In this document: positions 28,561 through 37,688 of the stretch, piece by piece
Numbering within the stretch: the stretch's first letter is position 1
Layout: each line of letters begins with the position of its first letter
Assembly: GCA_002427745.1 (NCBI GenBank)
Contig: DIYF01000157.1
Coordinates: forward strand, 1-58,097
Source: Roseivirga sp. UBA6061
Lineage (GTDB): Bacteria; Bacteroidota; Bacteroidia; Cytophagales; Cyclobacteriaceae
Reading direction: 5' to 3'
DNA length: 58,097 nucleotides
Made by a program: the position numbers and the translations under genes
The notes under the pieces: generated by a model
The model's input: only the letters and a program-made list of their open reading frames with translations
What the model was told of the DNA's origin: nothing
The model's database searches: none

Positions 28561-29376
28561 ATGAAAATGACGCTGGAACAACTGGTAGAAAAGGCAAAGG
28601 ATGGAGATGGCAAAGCCCTGGAAGAGATTATTGTTCAGCTCAGGGAGCGCGTATATAACCTGGCAATCAGGATGTTACTATTCCCTGAAGATGCTCAGGA
28701 TGCTACCCAGGAAATCCTGATCAAGGTTATAACGCAGCTGAGTACTTTCAAAGGGAAAAGTAAACTAACCACCTGGGTTTATCGCATAGCTACCAATTAT
28801 CTGATCACAACCAAGGGGAAACTGTCTTCTTCCTTTGCCATGTCTATAGATGCATATGGAGAGCTGATTGACAGAGGACGATCAGAGGAGGTGACCTATG
28901 CCAGGAATGAAGGGGAGATCCGACTCCTGGAAGAGGAGGTAAAAGTCAGTTGTACCCATGGACTCTTATTGTGTCTCAATGAGCAAAGCCGCATAGTGTA
29001 CATTTTGAGCCAGATACTGGACCTGAATAGTATAGAAGGGGCTGAAATTCTGAATATCAGCACAGATAACTTCAGAAAACAACTTTCGAGAGCCAGATCA
29101 AAAATTCGGAACTTCCTTAATCAGAAATGTGGCTTGTATAACCCTCAGAATCCTTGTCGCTGCAGAAAAAAAATCGATAGCCTCATTGATCAGGACCTTT
29201 TGAATCTCAAAAATCTCAGGTTTGCCGGGCAAACTGACAGGAGTATCGAACTGATAGATCAGATAAAAACTCTGGAGAAAGATATTGCGATTTACAGGTC
29301 TACTCCGAACATGGAACTGCCTGAGGAAGCTACTTCGCGCATAACAAAAACCCTTATACATATTAAGCAGATATGA
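28561..29376 (+). CDS. ECF-type RNA polymerase sigma factor with Cys-containing C-terminal extension
   Basis: A 271-residue sigma-70-family protein. Region 2 is at about 20-85 (RVYNLAIRMLLFPEDAQDATQ with the DAxD-type acidic patch, and LTTWVYRIATNYLI). Region 4 is at about 135-185 (LNEQSRIVYILSQ, INISTDNFRKQLSRARSKIR-type helix-turn-helix). Beyond the usual end lie Cys190, Cys199 and Cys201 (KCGLYNPQNPCRCRKK) and a helical tail of about 70 residues. Such Cys-x8-Cys-x-Cys tails occur in a subset of ECF factors and may bind metal or sense redox state. The stop overlaps the next start (ATGA). Confidence 0.85.
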   Translation: MKMTLEQLVEKAKDGDGKALEEIIVQLRERVYNLAIRMLLFPEDAQDATQEILIKVITQLSTFKGKSKLTTWVYRIATNYLITTKGKLSSSFAMSIDAYGELIDRGRSEEVTYARNEGEIRLLEEEVKVSCTHGLLLCLNEQSRIVYILSQILDLNSIEGAEILNISTDNFRKQLSRARSKIRNFLNQKCGLYNPQNPCRCRKKIDSLIDQDLLNLKNLRFAGQTDRSIELIDQIKTLEKDIAIYRSTPNMELPEEATSRITKTLIHIKQI

Positions 29377-29822
29377 AGCATTTCGAATTGAGGAAATTCC
29401 TGATGATCACTTTATTGGTCAGCATCTGGATCAACGCATCCGAGGTGTTTCGTTACTTTGTGTTTATCAGGCCCCGGGTCCAGACCTATTTTGACGGGCA
29501 AGAGGGGATAGCTGAGATGAACGCCTGGATTTTTACCATCTGGGGCTTTTGGGATACTTTACTTTCCGGCCTGCTCGTGTTTATTTTCTGGCTTTGTGCC
29601 AGTGCATTCGGTAACTCAGGAAAGACAGTTTTCCTGTCGGGAACCTTCACATGGCTGGCAGTTTTCGTTATTTTCTGGGTTGCCTGTGCCAACATGGGCC
29701 TTTCTCCATGGAGTGTCCTCTTTATTGCCCTTCCTTTAAGTCTCGCTGAAATGCTGATCGGAGCGTGGCTGGCTTCAAAGCTCTACCTGTCGGGGAGTAA
29801 GCTCCTTAATGCATCAACCTGA
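29373..29822 (+). CDS. Four-helix membrane protein coupled to the ECF sigma gene
   Basis: A 149-residue protein with four predicted membrane helices (about 8-32, 52-76, 82-105 and 110-135). Its start overlaps the sigma stop by four bases, indicating translational coupling. No anti-sigma zinc motif is seen, so it could be either an unusual membrane regulator or a target. It overlaps the 3' end of the convergent gene at 29806-30297 by 17 bp. No recognised family. Confidence 0.65.
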   Translation: MKHFELRKFLMITLLVSIWINASEVFRYFVFIRPRVQTYFDGQEGIAEMNAWIFTIWGFWDTLLSGLLVFIFWLCASAFGNSGKTVFLSGTFTWLAVFVIFWVACANMGLSPWSVLFIALPLSLAEMLIGAWLASKLYLSGSKLLNAST

Positions 29823-30297
29823 TGCTCTCAACAAGCTTTTGGCCCTCTTTGGTATTGTTGTGATAGCAGTATACCGTGATTTCATATACTGACTTTTTAT
29901 CCGGTGCCATGGCTATGAGTACGTAGACCGGAAAAGGTTTACCGTCCCATTCATCTTTGGCTACGTAATAGTAAGACTCTTCAATATGGGGGATTTTGCC
30001 ACCGGCCTTGAAGTCAGTAAAGCCCAGCCCCCTGGTAAATAGTTCTGCACTATGTTTAGCTCCCTTTTCATAGTCATCCGGAGAACGATCCCATTCTATG
30101 AGTTCAATGTCAACTGCAATATCATCGTTGTCATAACCGGTTTCGGTAGCCGATTCCTCATACTTTTCCAGGACCTGAAAGGTCTCAAAGGAAATATTCA
30201 GCTTCTCACATTTGATAATCTTTTGAGACAGTGCTGTTGATTGGAAGCAGACTGTTATCATCAGTATTAACAACGTACGAGTCGTTTTATAAGTCAT
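29806..30297 (-). CDS. Exported protein of unknown function
   Basis: A 163-residue protein with a signal peptide (ending TALSQ). The mature part mixes beta strands and short helices, with KLNISFETFQVLEKYEES, VDIELIEWDRSPDDYEKGAKHSAE and SVYEITVYCYHNNTKEGQKLVESIRL. This pattern resembles small Bacteroidota proteins with a PsbP/Mog1-like fold, but the match is loose. It lies alone and overlaps the preceding membrane protein gene at the 3' end. Confidence 0.6.
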   Translation of the reverse strand: MTYKTTRTLLILMITVCFQSTALSQKIIKCEKLNISFETFQVLEKYEESATETGYDNDDIAVDIELIEWDRSPDDYEKGAKHSAELFTRGLGFTDFKAGGKIPHIEESYYYVAKDEWDGKPFPVYVLIAMAPDKKSVYEITVYCYHNNTKEGQKLVESIRLMH

Positions 30298-30415
30298 CAG
30301 CGTTCAGGTATTGCTATAGGTTGAGTGTATAACAGTCATAAAACCGTTTACCCTGATAACCCCTTGAATTATTTTGTATTGCTTCTGAACGGTGAAATTA
30401 TGCAGACGGGAATGT

Positions 30416-30787
30416 CTAAGGCTGGTATTTGATCACAAAAGGTGGTTTGTTCTCCGGTATGGATCGTTGAAAAGAGATCAGTTTGTTTTTGGCAGGCCAC
30501 CTGAGTGATACAGATAAGGTGACGCTGTCACCCTTTTTGAGATGGTACATTTGGGCTTTGCCAAAATAGTGATCTTTATAAATCTCACCCTCGATATTGT
30601 ACTCATAATCGATTCTGTAAGCCATCCGCCTCGCTCTGTATACAATTTCGTTACTGATCACTTTCCCTTTCACTGTAATGGTTTCCCCCATAAACAAGGG
30701 TTTGGCATTTGTGATATCCCGAATCCAGCTAATGGCAAAAATGGCAATGATGATCAGACCGATGCCACCGATGATATTGGCTCTCAT
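30416..30787 (-). CDS. Small membrane-anchored protein, DUF3592-like
   Basis: A 123-residue protein with one N-terminal membrane helix (residues 4-22) and a beta-rich soluble domain. The segment ITVKGKVISNEIVYR, followed by YRIDYEYNIEGEIYKDHYFG and KKGDSVTLSVSLRWP, follows the DUF3592 pattern of a beta-barrel domain on a membrane anchor. Function unknown. It starts 10 bp before the stop of the aminotransferase gene in the same direction. Confidence 0.6.
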   Translation of the reverse strand: MRANIIGGIGLIIIAIFAISWIRDITNAKPLFMGETITVKGKVISNEIVYRARRMAYRIDYEYNIEGEIYKDHYFGKAQMYHLKKGDSVTLSVSLRWPAKNKLISFQRSIPENKPPFVIKYQP

Positions 30788-30797
30788 ATCAAAAGAC

Positions 30798-32057
30798 CTA
30801 GGCCAGATCTTTTAAAGCGGCAATAAAAACATCCAGCTCATCGGTAGTAGTGTAGACGTTCGGGGTAATGCGACAGCCATAGACGCCATCCCGGTTGATA
30901 GCCACTGTCCAGATCTTATACTTCTCCAGCAGGGTTTTGGCCAGCTCAGCAGGCTGCATACCCTTGACCCCCACATTGGCAATAGCGCAGGACCGATGCT
31001 TATCTTTAGGCGTGTTTACCATCACATGCGATAAATCCCGCACCCGGCTGGTCCAGTAGTGCTGGATATAGCGCAATCGGGCCTCCTTGCGTTCTCCCCC
31101 GATCATATTGTGGTAGTCAATGGCGTTTGTAATGGCCAGATCGGTATGAACAGGGTGGGTACCGGTATGATTCAGTCGTGAGATATCATCCGGCTCTCGC
31201 TCATCTTCTGCAAACAGCGGCCAGATCTGGCTGGCTTTTCCCTGTTTTACATAGAGAAAACCAGCTCCAAGGGGCACACTGAGCCACTTATGTAAACTTG
31301 TGCCATAGTAATCACAATCCAGGTCTTTGATACTGAAATTGATTTGGCCGAAGGCATGAGCTCCGTCTACCATTACTTCCACACCTCGCGCATGTGCCAT
31401 ATCGCAAATCTTTCTCACCGGTAGTATGTGCCCGGTAATATTCACCAGGTGACATACCATCAGCAGTTTTGTTTTGGGAGTAATAGCTGCCTCATAAGCC
31501 GCGACTATCTCTTCATCAGACTCAGGGTGAAGTGGTACATCCACCAACTTTCGCACTACACCGTGGCGCTTCTCCACCAGCTTAAACATATTGAGCATGG
31601 CACCATAATCCTGATTGGCCATCACAGCCTCATCACCGGCCTTCCACGGAAAGCCTCCGATTACGGTATCAAGCGACTCTGTCGTATTTCTGGTGATAAT
31701 CAGCTCTTCCGGTTCACAACCGGCCATTTGAGCCAGTTTGGTCGCGGCCTCCTTCTTCTTATCCCATTGTACGGTGCGCATATAGTAAGAACCCTGATAG
31801 TTCACTTCGCGCACATGGCTGATAAATTGCTCAAGCGTCTCCTTCGGTAAAAAGCAGTAATAGCCGTTTTCCAGGTTGATATAATCTGGCTTCAAACGAT
31901 AATCAGACCGGATTTTTGCCCAGAAATCTTCGTCTGAGGCGAGTTCAGCAGGGGAAAGGTCTGCTACCCCGGCTGTCAGTTTTTCAAGGTTGCCCAGGAA
32001 AGGGCTGGCTCCTAAACCCAGGGCCGGGAGGCTTTTCAAAAAGGTACGCTTGTCCAT
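30798..32057 (-). CDS. Class V aminotransferase-fold (isopenicillin N epimerase-like) protein
   Basis: A 419-residue PLP enzyme. The N-terminus, DKRTFLKSLPALGLGASPFLG, looks like a Tat-like or Sec signal but lacks a twin arginine. The fold type I core shows ENGYYCFLPKETLE, RNTTESLDTVIGGFPW, VDGAHAFGQI with the PLP-binding Asp, and the Schiff-base Lys in YYGTSLHKWLSVPLG. It matches the group annotated as isopenicillin-N epimerase or cysteine desulfurase-like. The true substrate is unknown; the export signal suggests a periplasmic enzyme, as seen for relatives in Bacteroidota. Confidence 0.82.
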   Translation of the reverse strand: MDKRTFLKSLPALGLGASPFLGNLEKLTAGVADLSPAELASDEDFWAKIRSDYRLKPDYINLENGYYCFLPKETLEQFISHVREVNYQGSYYMRTVQWDKKKEAATKLAQMAGCEPEELIITRNTTESLDTVIGGFPWKAGDEAVMANQDYGAMLNMFKLVEKRHGVVRKLVDVPLHPESDEEIVAAYEAAITPKTKLLMVCHLVNITGHILPVRKICDMAHARGVEVMVDGAHAFGQINFSIKDLDCDYYGTSLHKWLSVPLGAGFLYVKQGKASQIWPLFAEDEREPDDISRLNHTGTHPVHTDLAITNAIDYHNMIGGERKEARLRYIQHYWTSRVRDLSHVMVNTPKDKHRSCAIANVGVKGMQPAELAKTLLEKYKIWTVAINRDGVYGCRITPNVYTTTDELDVFIAALKDLA

Positions 32058-32184
32058 GAAGTATAAGGTTGAACCAGACTGAATTTAAGAGTTTTTCATG
32101 CCAAAAGCACTTAATTCTTTCAGCCGCCTACGGTATACCAAAACACCTGTGCGGAAAGGTGATCCCCGTTAAAGAAATCAACGA

Positions 32185-32266
32185 ACGGCATCCTTTGTCT
32201 ATCCGTAAGCTGTTAACAGGTTACTTCTTACCTGATATTGATTCAGCAGTCAGTGAAGGATGCCGT
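32185..32266. repeat. Inverted repeat forming an 82-bp hairpin
   Basis: A perfect 11-bp inverted repeat, ACGGCATCCTT (32185-32195) and AAGGATGCCGT (32256-32266), encloses 60 bp containing a smaller palindromic TGTTAACA. It lies between the ABC permease stop (minus strand) and the aminotransferase start. It may act as an mRNA 3' structure for the permease gene. Confidence 0.55.
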
Positions 32267-32286
32267 ACCTGTTATTATTCCACTAA

Positions 32287-34671
32287 TTACTCATTCGCCA
32301 GTACTTCAGCCGGGTTGGCCCTGGTACGTCTGATCACCTGATTGAGAATCATCAACAGTGCTACTGCGAAAGAGAGTACGGCCACCATCAGAAAGATAGG
32401 CCATTCAGCTCCTATATTCAGTCGGTAAGCAAAGGCCGGCAGCCATTGATTAATGACCAGAATAGCCAGGGGAACCGCCAGAAGGTTTGCGATAAGAATA
32501 ACCCAGTAAAACTCCTTCGTCAGTACCCATAGCAACTGTTTGAACTTCGCACCGAGGACCTTGCGGATAGCTACTTCCTTTATGCGCTTGGCAAGGCTAT
32601 GGCTTATCAGAGCCACAAGACCTACCAGAGAAATAATAACCGCAATAAGGCTTGAGTAGGAGATAAGGGAGGCATTGCGTTCCTCTGCCTCAAACATGTT
32701 GTTGAAGTAGTCATCGAGGAAATAATAGCCCAGTTGATACTCCGGATCAGTTTTCTGCAATACTGACTCTATATGTTTCAGGCTGCTCTGCAGGTTTGTG
32801 GTATTGAGCTTAATTGATATACTCAGTCGGTAGGGATCACTTTGGCTCAGAATCAGGGGAGCAATCTGACGCTTGAGGTTGGTATAGTGAAAGTCTTCCA
32901 CCACCCCGATAATCGGTCCCACTCTGCCGGCCATTACAACCACCTGACCGATAGGGTCAGTGCCATCAGGAAAGAGCATGTTGGCTCCCGATTCATTAAT
33001 GAGATAGGCCTTCTTATCGGTGACCAGGTCTTTCGAGAAATCCCGTCCTTTGATCAGCGGGATGTCGTAGGTGTTAATGAAGTTGTGCTGGGTCCTTAAT
33101 TCACCGATGGGTTGAGCCGTTTTGGCATCAGCACTCTTGAGGTGAACCGTCTGCCCGCTGGTACCCGTACCCAGGGCGGTTTGTGAGGCGGTGACTTCCA
33201 GTATGTTGGGAGAAGTGGCCAGTTCTGCCGCTATACCTTCATAAGCCTGTTTCTGTCTTTCTGATACATTGTTCACAATCAGGACCTGATCTTTATTAAA
33301 ACCGAGTTCCTTGTTCTTAACAAAACTGATTTGTGCATTGAGAAAGGCCAGGTTGATCACCAAAACAATAGCAATGACAAACTGGAGCGTTACCAGTATT
33401 TTGCTGCCCCGGGTTCCTTTTTTCATCCCGGGAAAGTTTCTTTTCAGAATCCTGGAAGGACTGAATGAAGAAATGAACAGGGCAGGGTAGAGACCTGAAG
33501 CAAGTCCTAATACCACCACGATTGCCAGGAGAATGAGGAGTATCTGAGGTTGCTGCCAGTAGGTGATTTCTGCATCAATCTGCATCAGAGCGCCAAAAGA
33601 GTTGAAAAACAGCTGTGTCATGCCCAGGGCAGTGATAAACGACAGGAGTGTCAGTACTACGGACTCTCCCAGAAACTGCGTTACCAGGTGTTTTCTGTTA
33701 GCTCCGATTACTTTTCTGACGCCTATTTCCTTAATCCTTTTCTCGTATTGGGCCGTAGTCAGGTTTACATAATTGATGATCGCGATAAGCAAGATAAGCA
33801 GGTCAATGCCCGCAAGTATATAAATGGTGTTAATGCTTCCGGAACCGAGGTTACTCTGAATGTTCTCTGATTTCAGATAGATATCACTCAGAGGCTGTAC
33901 ATAGTTATCACAACTGGAAATGAAGTCGTCAAAACGCTCGTTCATCTGATCATTATAGAGCTTGCTGATCTTTTCGTTGACTGCTTCGGGATGGCTGTTT
34001 TCAGTATAAACCCCGTAGCTATGGAAGTCCAGGCCACTGTAGTAGGCCCAGTCATAGAGGTCATCAAAATTCTCCAGAGAGATTACCAGATCAAATTGAA
34101 TGTGTGACTTTTTCGGTACTTCCACCACATCCAGAATGGTGTATTCCGTACCATCCATTTTCAGGGTCTGTCCCAGGGGTACCTTATCTCCGAAGATGGT
34201 GTTGGCGAGGCTTTCGCTGATCACAATTCCTGAATTGTCGAAGAGCGTTTTGTCAATTTGGCCACCATATACGGAGGGGAAGCTGAATACATTGAAAAAG
34301 GCGTGATCTGCATAGTACAGCTCATGGGCCTGGTAAGTGGTTTCGTGGGCTACAATGTCAGTGCCTCCGGCATTGTAGATTCTACTGGCGGTTTCCACTT
34401 CCGGTATGTCCTTCAGCATTTCCGGAACTACCGAGCCGAAAGTGATTCCTGAATTGCTGTTGCGACCACTGTTGGTGGTGTATTTGGAAACCACTCTGAA
34501 GATGCGATCTCCCTTTTCGTGAAACTTGTCAAAACCCAGCTCATGCTGAATAAACAGAAAGAGCATCAGTGAGACAGATATACCTACTGAGAGGCCCAAA
34601 ATGTTGATAATTGAAAAGACCTTTTGTCTTTTGATTGCCCTGAAGGCAGATGTGAGAAAGCTTTTGATCAT
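32287..34671 (-). CDS. ABC transporter permease, MacB/FtsX family (two permease units)
   Basis: About 794 residues from the ATG at 34669-34671 (MIKSFLTSAFRAIKR, the usual beginning; the open frame runs 19 codons further). Membrane helix 1 (FSIINILGLSVGISVSLMLFL) is followed by a large periplasmic MacB_PCD-type domain. Three helices follow around residues 270-410, then helix 5 (ILVTLQFVIAIVLVINL), a second periplasmic domain and three final helices. Duplicated FtsX domains are typical of Bacteroidota permeases that export small molecules or transmit mechanical force. No ATPase gene is adjacent. Confidence 0.88.
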   Translation of the reverse strand: MIKSFLTSAFRAIKRQKVFSIINILGLSVGISVSLMLFLFIQHELGFDKFHEKGDRIFRVVSKYTTNSGRNSNSGITFGSVVPEMLKDIPEVETASRIYNAGGTDIVAHETTYQAHELYYADHAFFNVFSFPSVYGGQIDKTLFDNSGIVISESLANTIFGDKVPLGQTLKMDGTEYTILDVVEVPKKSHIQFDLVISLENFDDLYDWAYYSGLDFHSYGVYTENSHPEAVNEKISKLYNDQMNERFDDFISSCDNYVQPLSDIYLKSENIQSNLGSGSINTIYILAGIDLLILLIAIINYVNLTTAQYEKRIKEIGVRKVIGANRKHLVTQFLGESVVLTLLSFITALGMTQLFFNSFGALMQIDAEITYWQQPQILLILLAIVVVLGLASGLYPALFISSFSPSRILKRNFPGMKKGTRGSKILVTLQFVIAIVLVINLAFLNAQISFVKNKELGFNKDQVLIVNNVSERQKQAYEGIAAELATSPNILEVTASQTALGTGTSGQTVHLKSADAKTAQPIGELRTQHNFINTYDIPLIKGRDFSKDLVTDKKAYLINESGANMLFPDGTDPIGQVVVMAGRVGPIIGVVEDFHYTNLKRQIAPLILSQSDPYRLSISIKLNTTNLQSSLKHIESVLQKTDPEYQLGYYFLDDYFNNMFEAEERNASLISYSSLIAVIISLVGLVALISHSLAKRIKEVAIRKVLGAKFKQLLWVLTKEFYWVILIANLLAVPLAILVINQWLPAFAYRLNIGAEWPIFLMVAVLSFAVALLMILNQVIRRTRANPAEVLANE

Positions 34672-34945
34672 GACCTTGTCGTTAAAAAATGATTGAGTAA
34701 AAACCCTTAAACCGTGCTTACTCAGCAAGAGGTAAAAACAACCAGGTTGGTTGCACGGACCTGCTTATGTTTTCTGCACGTTTGTGTCAAGACCCTAAAA
34801 CTGGTGAATCGTTACATCAAAAAGACTGATTTATATCAGCTCAGGCTTACTTTTTTGAAATAGCAACAACGAACAAGAAGCTGTTTCTGATAAACAGAAG
34901 ATGCTTTTGGGCACTGCAATCGGTTGGTCGACTATAAGCAGAGGC

Positions 34946-36940
34946 CTACTTTGAGTCAATGGTAGCCTCAGGCCCCTTACCTACATATTGCTCAATCCAT
35001 TTGATCCAGCGGGTATAGACGTCCATTGTTCTGACAGGATCACGGGGGAAGTGCCCCTCACCGGGATATGCGATGAACTGTACCGGAATGCCATTATCCC
35101 GGAGAGCACCATGCAGTTTGTAAGAGCCTGTGATCGTAACGCGCCTGTCTCCGGTTTTCGACATGATGAGGGTGGGGGCCTTGATTTTGGCAAAATTGGA
35201 GATAGGGGAGTTTTCAAAAGCCCATTGCATATTGTCGCCTACATAAGGAGATTCCGACATTGAATGGCGCTTCATTTTATTCAGATCATTGAGGCTGTAC
35301 ATATCAGTTACGTCTACCGGAGCTGCCCCGGCTACCGCGGCCGACCATACATCGGGATAGCGACCAATCAGCCAGGAGGTCATCCAGCCACCGTAAGACC
35401 AGCCCGAAACAGCTACTTTACCGGCATCTACATAAGCTTTCTCTTTGAGCATGTTTACTCCGGTGATCACATCATGGCCCGGACCCTCGCTGGGGTCTTT
35501 AGAGATAGCTGACTGAAAATCATTGCCCAGATTGGTGCTGCCCCGATAATTGGGTTGAAACACAATCCAGCCCTTAGCCGCCATGGCCTGTGTTACCGGA
35601 CTAAAGCCTAAAAGGGAAGCGGAACTGGGGCCACCGTGAATCTGTAGCACCAGCGGGTATTTTTTCTGTGGGTCAAAATCCGGAGGATAGGTGACAATGC
35701 CGTTGGGGCTCAGACCGTCTTTGCTTTTCCAGGAAATACCTTCTTGCTGACCCAGTTTGCGGTCTTTTACAAAGCTGTTGTAATCGGTAAGGGCTATGGG
35801 CTCTGCTTCCGGGCTTGATTTGTAATAAACCTCTGTCGGGTAATCTTTCTTCAGTCCTGTGAGTACGATGGCCCCATCATCTGAGGCACTCCAACTGGAA
35901 ACAGATACCAGGTCGCCTACTTTTAGTCTGGTGCGCTTACCCTCCTTTACCTGGTACAGCGCATTGCCAAAATCATCGATGCCCCGCATCAGCATGCTAC
36001 CGTCTTTCAGCCATTTCATACCGGAGATGCTTTGATCATAAGTGCCGGTCAGATTGGTAACCTTCCATGTGTTCAGGTCTACCTGATGCCAGTCACTCAT
36101 ATTGGAGGGGAAACCCTCTCGCGGATACCTGAAAAGCAAAGCTTTGTTATTGGGCCCGAAGAGGGGGGAAGACTCCATGCCTTCATGCGTGGTTGCCTGC
36201 TGTAGCTGTTTGGTCACCAGGTTATAAAAGAAGTTGCGACCCATATCAGAATCACCACTATAAGCTGAGGGGTAACGGGTAAAGGCGAGCAAACGATCAT
36301 CTGCAGACCAGGAAAGACCGGTAGTGGAGAGTCCCGTGGCTACCGTAACGTCCTGTGGCGTCACGCGTTGGTACTCCTTGGTATGGATATCATAGAGCCA
36401 TACAGAGGTATTCATTGGAGCTTTGTCCATGAGGTAGTCATTGTTGCCGGCTTCAAATGAATCATTGAATACCTGGCTGCCTACTTTTTTAGGTCTTTTC
36501 TCCCGTTGAAGAAAGGCCAGTTGAGTGCCGTTGTGTGCCCAGGCATATCTGATTACACCGTTTTCACTGTTTGTGATCTGCAAGGAGGTACCGGATTGGG
36601 GCCTGAGTAAATGAACCTGGTTTTTTCCCCTTTTGACGGGGGCTATCAACGATATGCTGGTGCCGTCCGGAGCCCAGGTGGGTGAACTGATAAAACCGTA
36701 CTCCCGGCCAATCACTTTTTGCTCTTTTGTGGTCAGGTCCAGGTACATCAGGTCACGCTCAGTTCGGTTTTGTTGCATGTTCTTTTGAGAGACCATGTAA
36801 ATGGCGGCTTTGCCATCCGGTGAAATCTGAAGAGAAGAAATGCTCACAAGACGATTCATGTCCTCAAGTGAAAACTTCAGGCTTTGTGCCCTGACCGTCA
36901 CATTCAGAAATAATAAAGCTGATAACAGAAAATACCTCAT
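34946..36940 (-). CDS. Exported prolyl oligopeptidase (S9 family)
   Basis: A 664-residue protein with a signal peptide (ending VRAQ). Residues 25-370 form a propeller of WD40/PD40 repeats. The alpha/beta-hydrolase catalytic domain follows with the nucleophile in VSGWSYGGWMTSW, the Asp in SKTGDRRVTI and the His in YPGEGHFPRDP. This is a dipeptidyl or acylaminoacyl peptidase that cleaves short peptides in the periplasm. Catalytic residues appear intact. The 274-bp region downstream of it (34672-34945) shows only a weak CTGTTT/AAACAG hairpin at 34881-34897. Confidence 0.92.
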   Translation of the reverse strand: MRYFLLSALLFLNVTVRAQSLKFSLEDMNRLVSISSLQISPDGKAAIYMVSQKNMQQNRTERDLMYLDLTTKEQKVIGREYGFISSPTWAPDGTSISLIAPVKRGKNQVHLLRPQSGTSLQITNSENGVIRYAWAHNGTQLAFLQREKRPKKVGSQVFNDSFEAGNNDYLMDKAPMNTSVWLYDIHTKEYQRVTPQDVTVATGLSTTGLSWSADDRLLAFTRYPSAYSGDSDMGRNFFYNLVTKQLQQATTHEGMESSPLFGPNNKALLFRYPREGFPSNMSDWHQVDLNTWKVTNLTGTYDQSISGMKWLKDGSMLMRGIDDFGNALYQVKEGKRTRLKVGDLVSVSSWSASDDGAIVLTGLKKDYPTEVYYKSSPEAEPIALTDYNSFVKDRKLGQQEGISWKSKDGLSPNGIVTYPPDFDPQKKYPLVLQIHGGPSSASLLGFSPVTQAMAAKGWIVFQPNYRGSTNLGNDFQSAISKDPSEGPGHDVITGVNMLKEKAYVDAGKVAVSGWSYGGWMTSWLIGRYPDVWSAAVAGAAPVDVTDMYSLNDLNKMKRHSMSESPYVGDNMQWAFENSPISNFAKIKAPTLIMSKTGDRRVTITGSYKLHGALRDNGIPVQFIAYPGEGHFPRDPVRTMDVYTRWIKWIEQYVGKGPEATIDSK

Positions 36941-37129
36941 GATCCTCAGGGTTAAAGATTTTGCGAATGGTCACTACGCCACAGGCCCTAATATATAAGA
37001 TTCAGGCCTTTCAGAGCAGATGTTTCTGAATTATGGTGTGGATTTCCGGTGAAATTTCATGCGTATTAAATAAGAAAACCAAACAATTTTTAACCGGCTG
37101 TGTTTTTGAATGTGATATAGGATTTTTTT

Positions 37130-37687
37130 GTGTCAACTCAGGTTCAACATATCACACAACAATCATCAGTGGAAGAGCAAATAGTATATCTGTTAAAGGA
37201 CAGAGATAAGGCTGCTATCCGGCTGATTTTTGATCACTATGGTGCTGTTCTTCTGAACATCATCAGACGTGTGGTTAAGGATGAGGCCATGGCACAGGAT
37301 GTATTGCAGGATTCGCTGCTCAAATTCTGGAAAAACAGCGGCTCGTACGATGCGGAAAAAGGTAGCCTTTTTACCTGGCTGACCCGTATTTCGCGTAATG
37401 CCGCCATTGATAAGACCAGAACCAAAGATTTCAGGCTTAGTGAAACATCCAGAACCGCAGTTGACCTCGTAAGTATATCAGATACAGTAAAACAGGAAAG
37501 CGATCTCGATAAGCTCTATATGAAGCAATTGATTGATCAGCTTCCGGAAATACAGCGTGAATTGATAGATTTGGCCTATTTTCAGGGCTATACGCAGAAA
37601 GAGATTTCTGATAATCTGGAAATGCCCCTGGGTACGGTGAAAACCAGAATCCGGCTGGCCATTAAACATTTAAGATCAATTATTTGA
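37130..37687 (+). CDS. ECF RNA polymerase sigma factor
   Basis: A 185-residue two-domain sigma factor starting at a GTG (MSTQVQH). Region 2 has YGAVLLNIIRRVVKDEAMAQDVLQDSLLKFW, then the promoter -10 recognition helix LFTWLTRISRNAAID. Region 4 has LPEIQRELIDLAYFQGYTQKEIS and the helix LEMPLGTVKTRIRLAIKHLR. It resembles SigK-like factors that are paired with RskA-type anti-sigma proteins. The anti-sigma gene starts one base after its stop, and a fasciclin gene follows, as in several Bacteroidota operons. Confidence 0.93.
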   Translation: MSTQVQHITQQSSVEEQIVYLLKDRDKAAIRLIFDHYGAVLLNIIRRVVKDEAMAQDVLQDSLLKFWKNSGSYDAEKGSLFTWLTRISRNAAIDKTRTKDFRLSETSRTAVDLVSISDTVKQESDLDKLYMKQLIDQLPEIQRELIDLAYFQGYTQKEISDNLEMPLGTVKTRIRLAIKHLRSII

Positions 37688-37688
37688 G

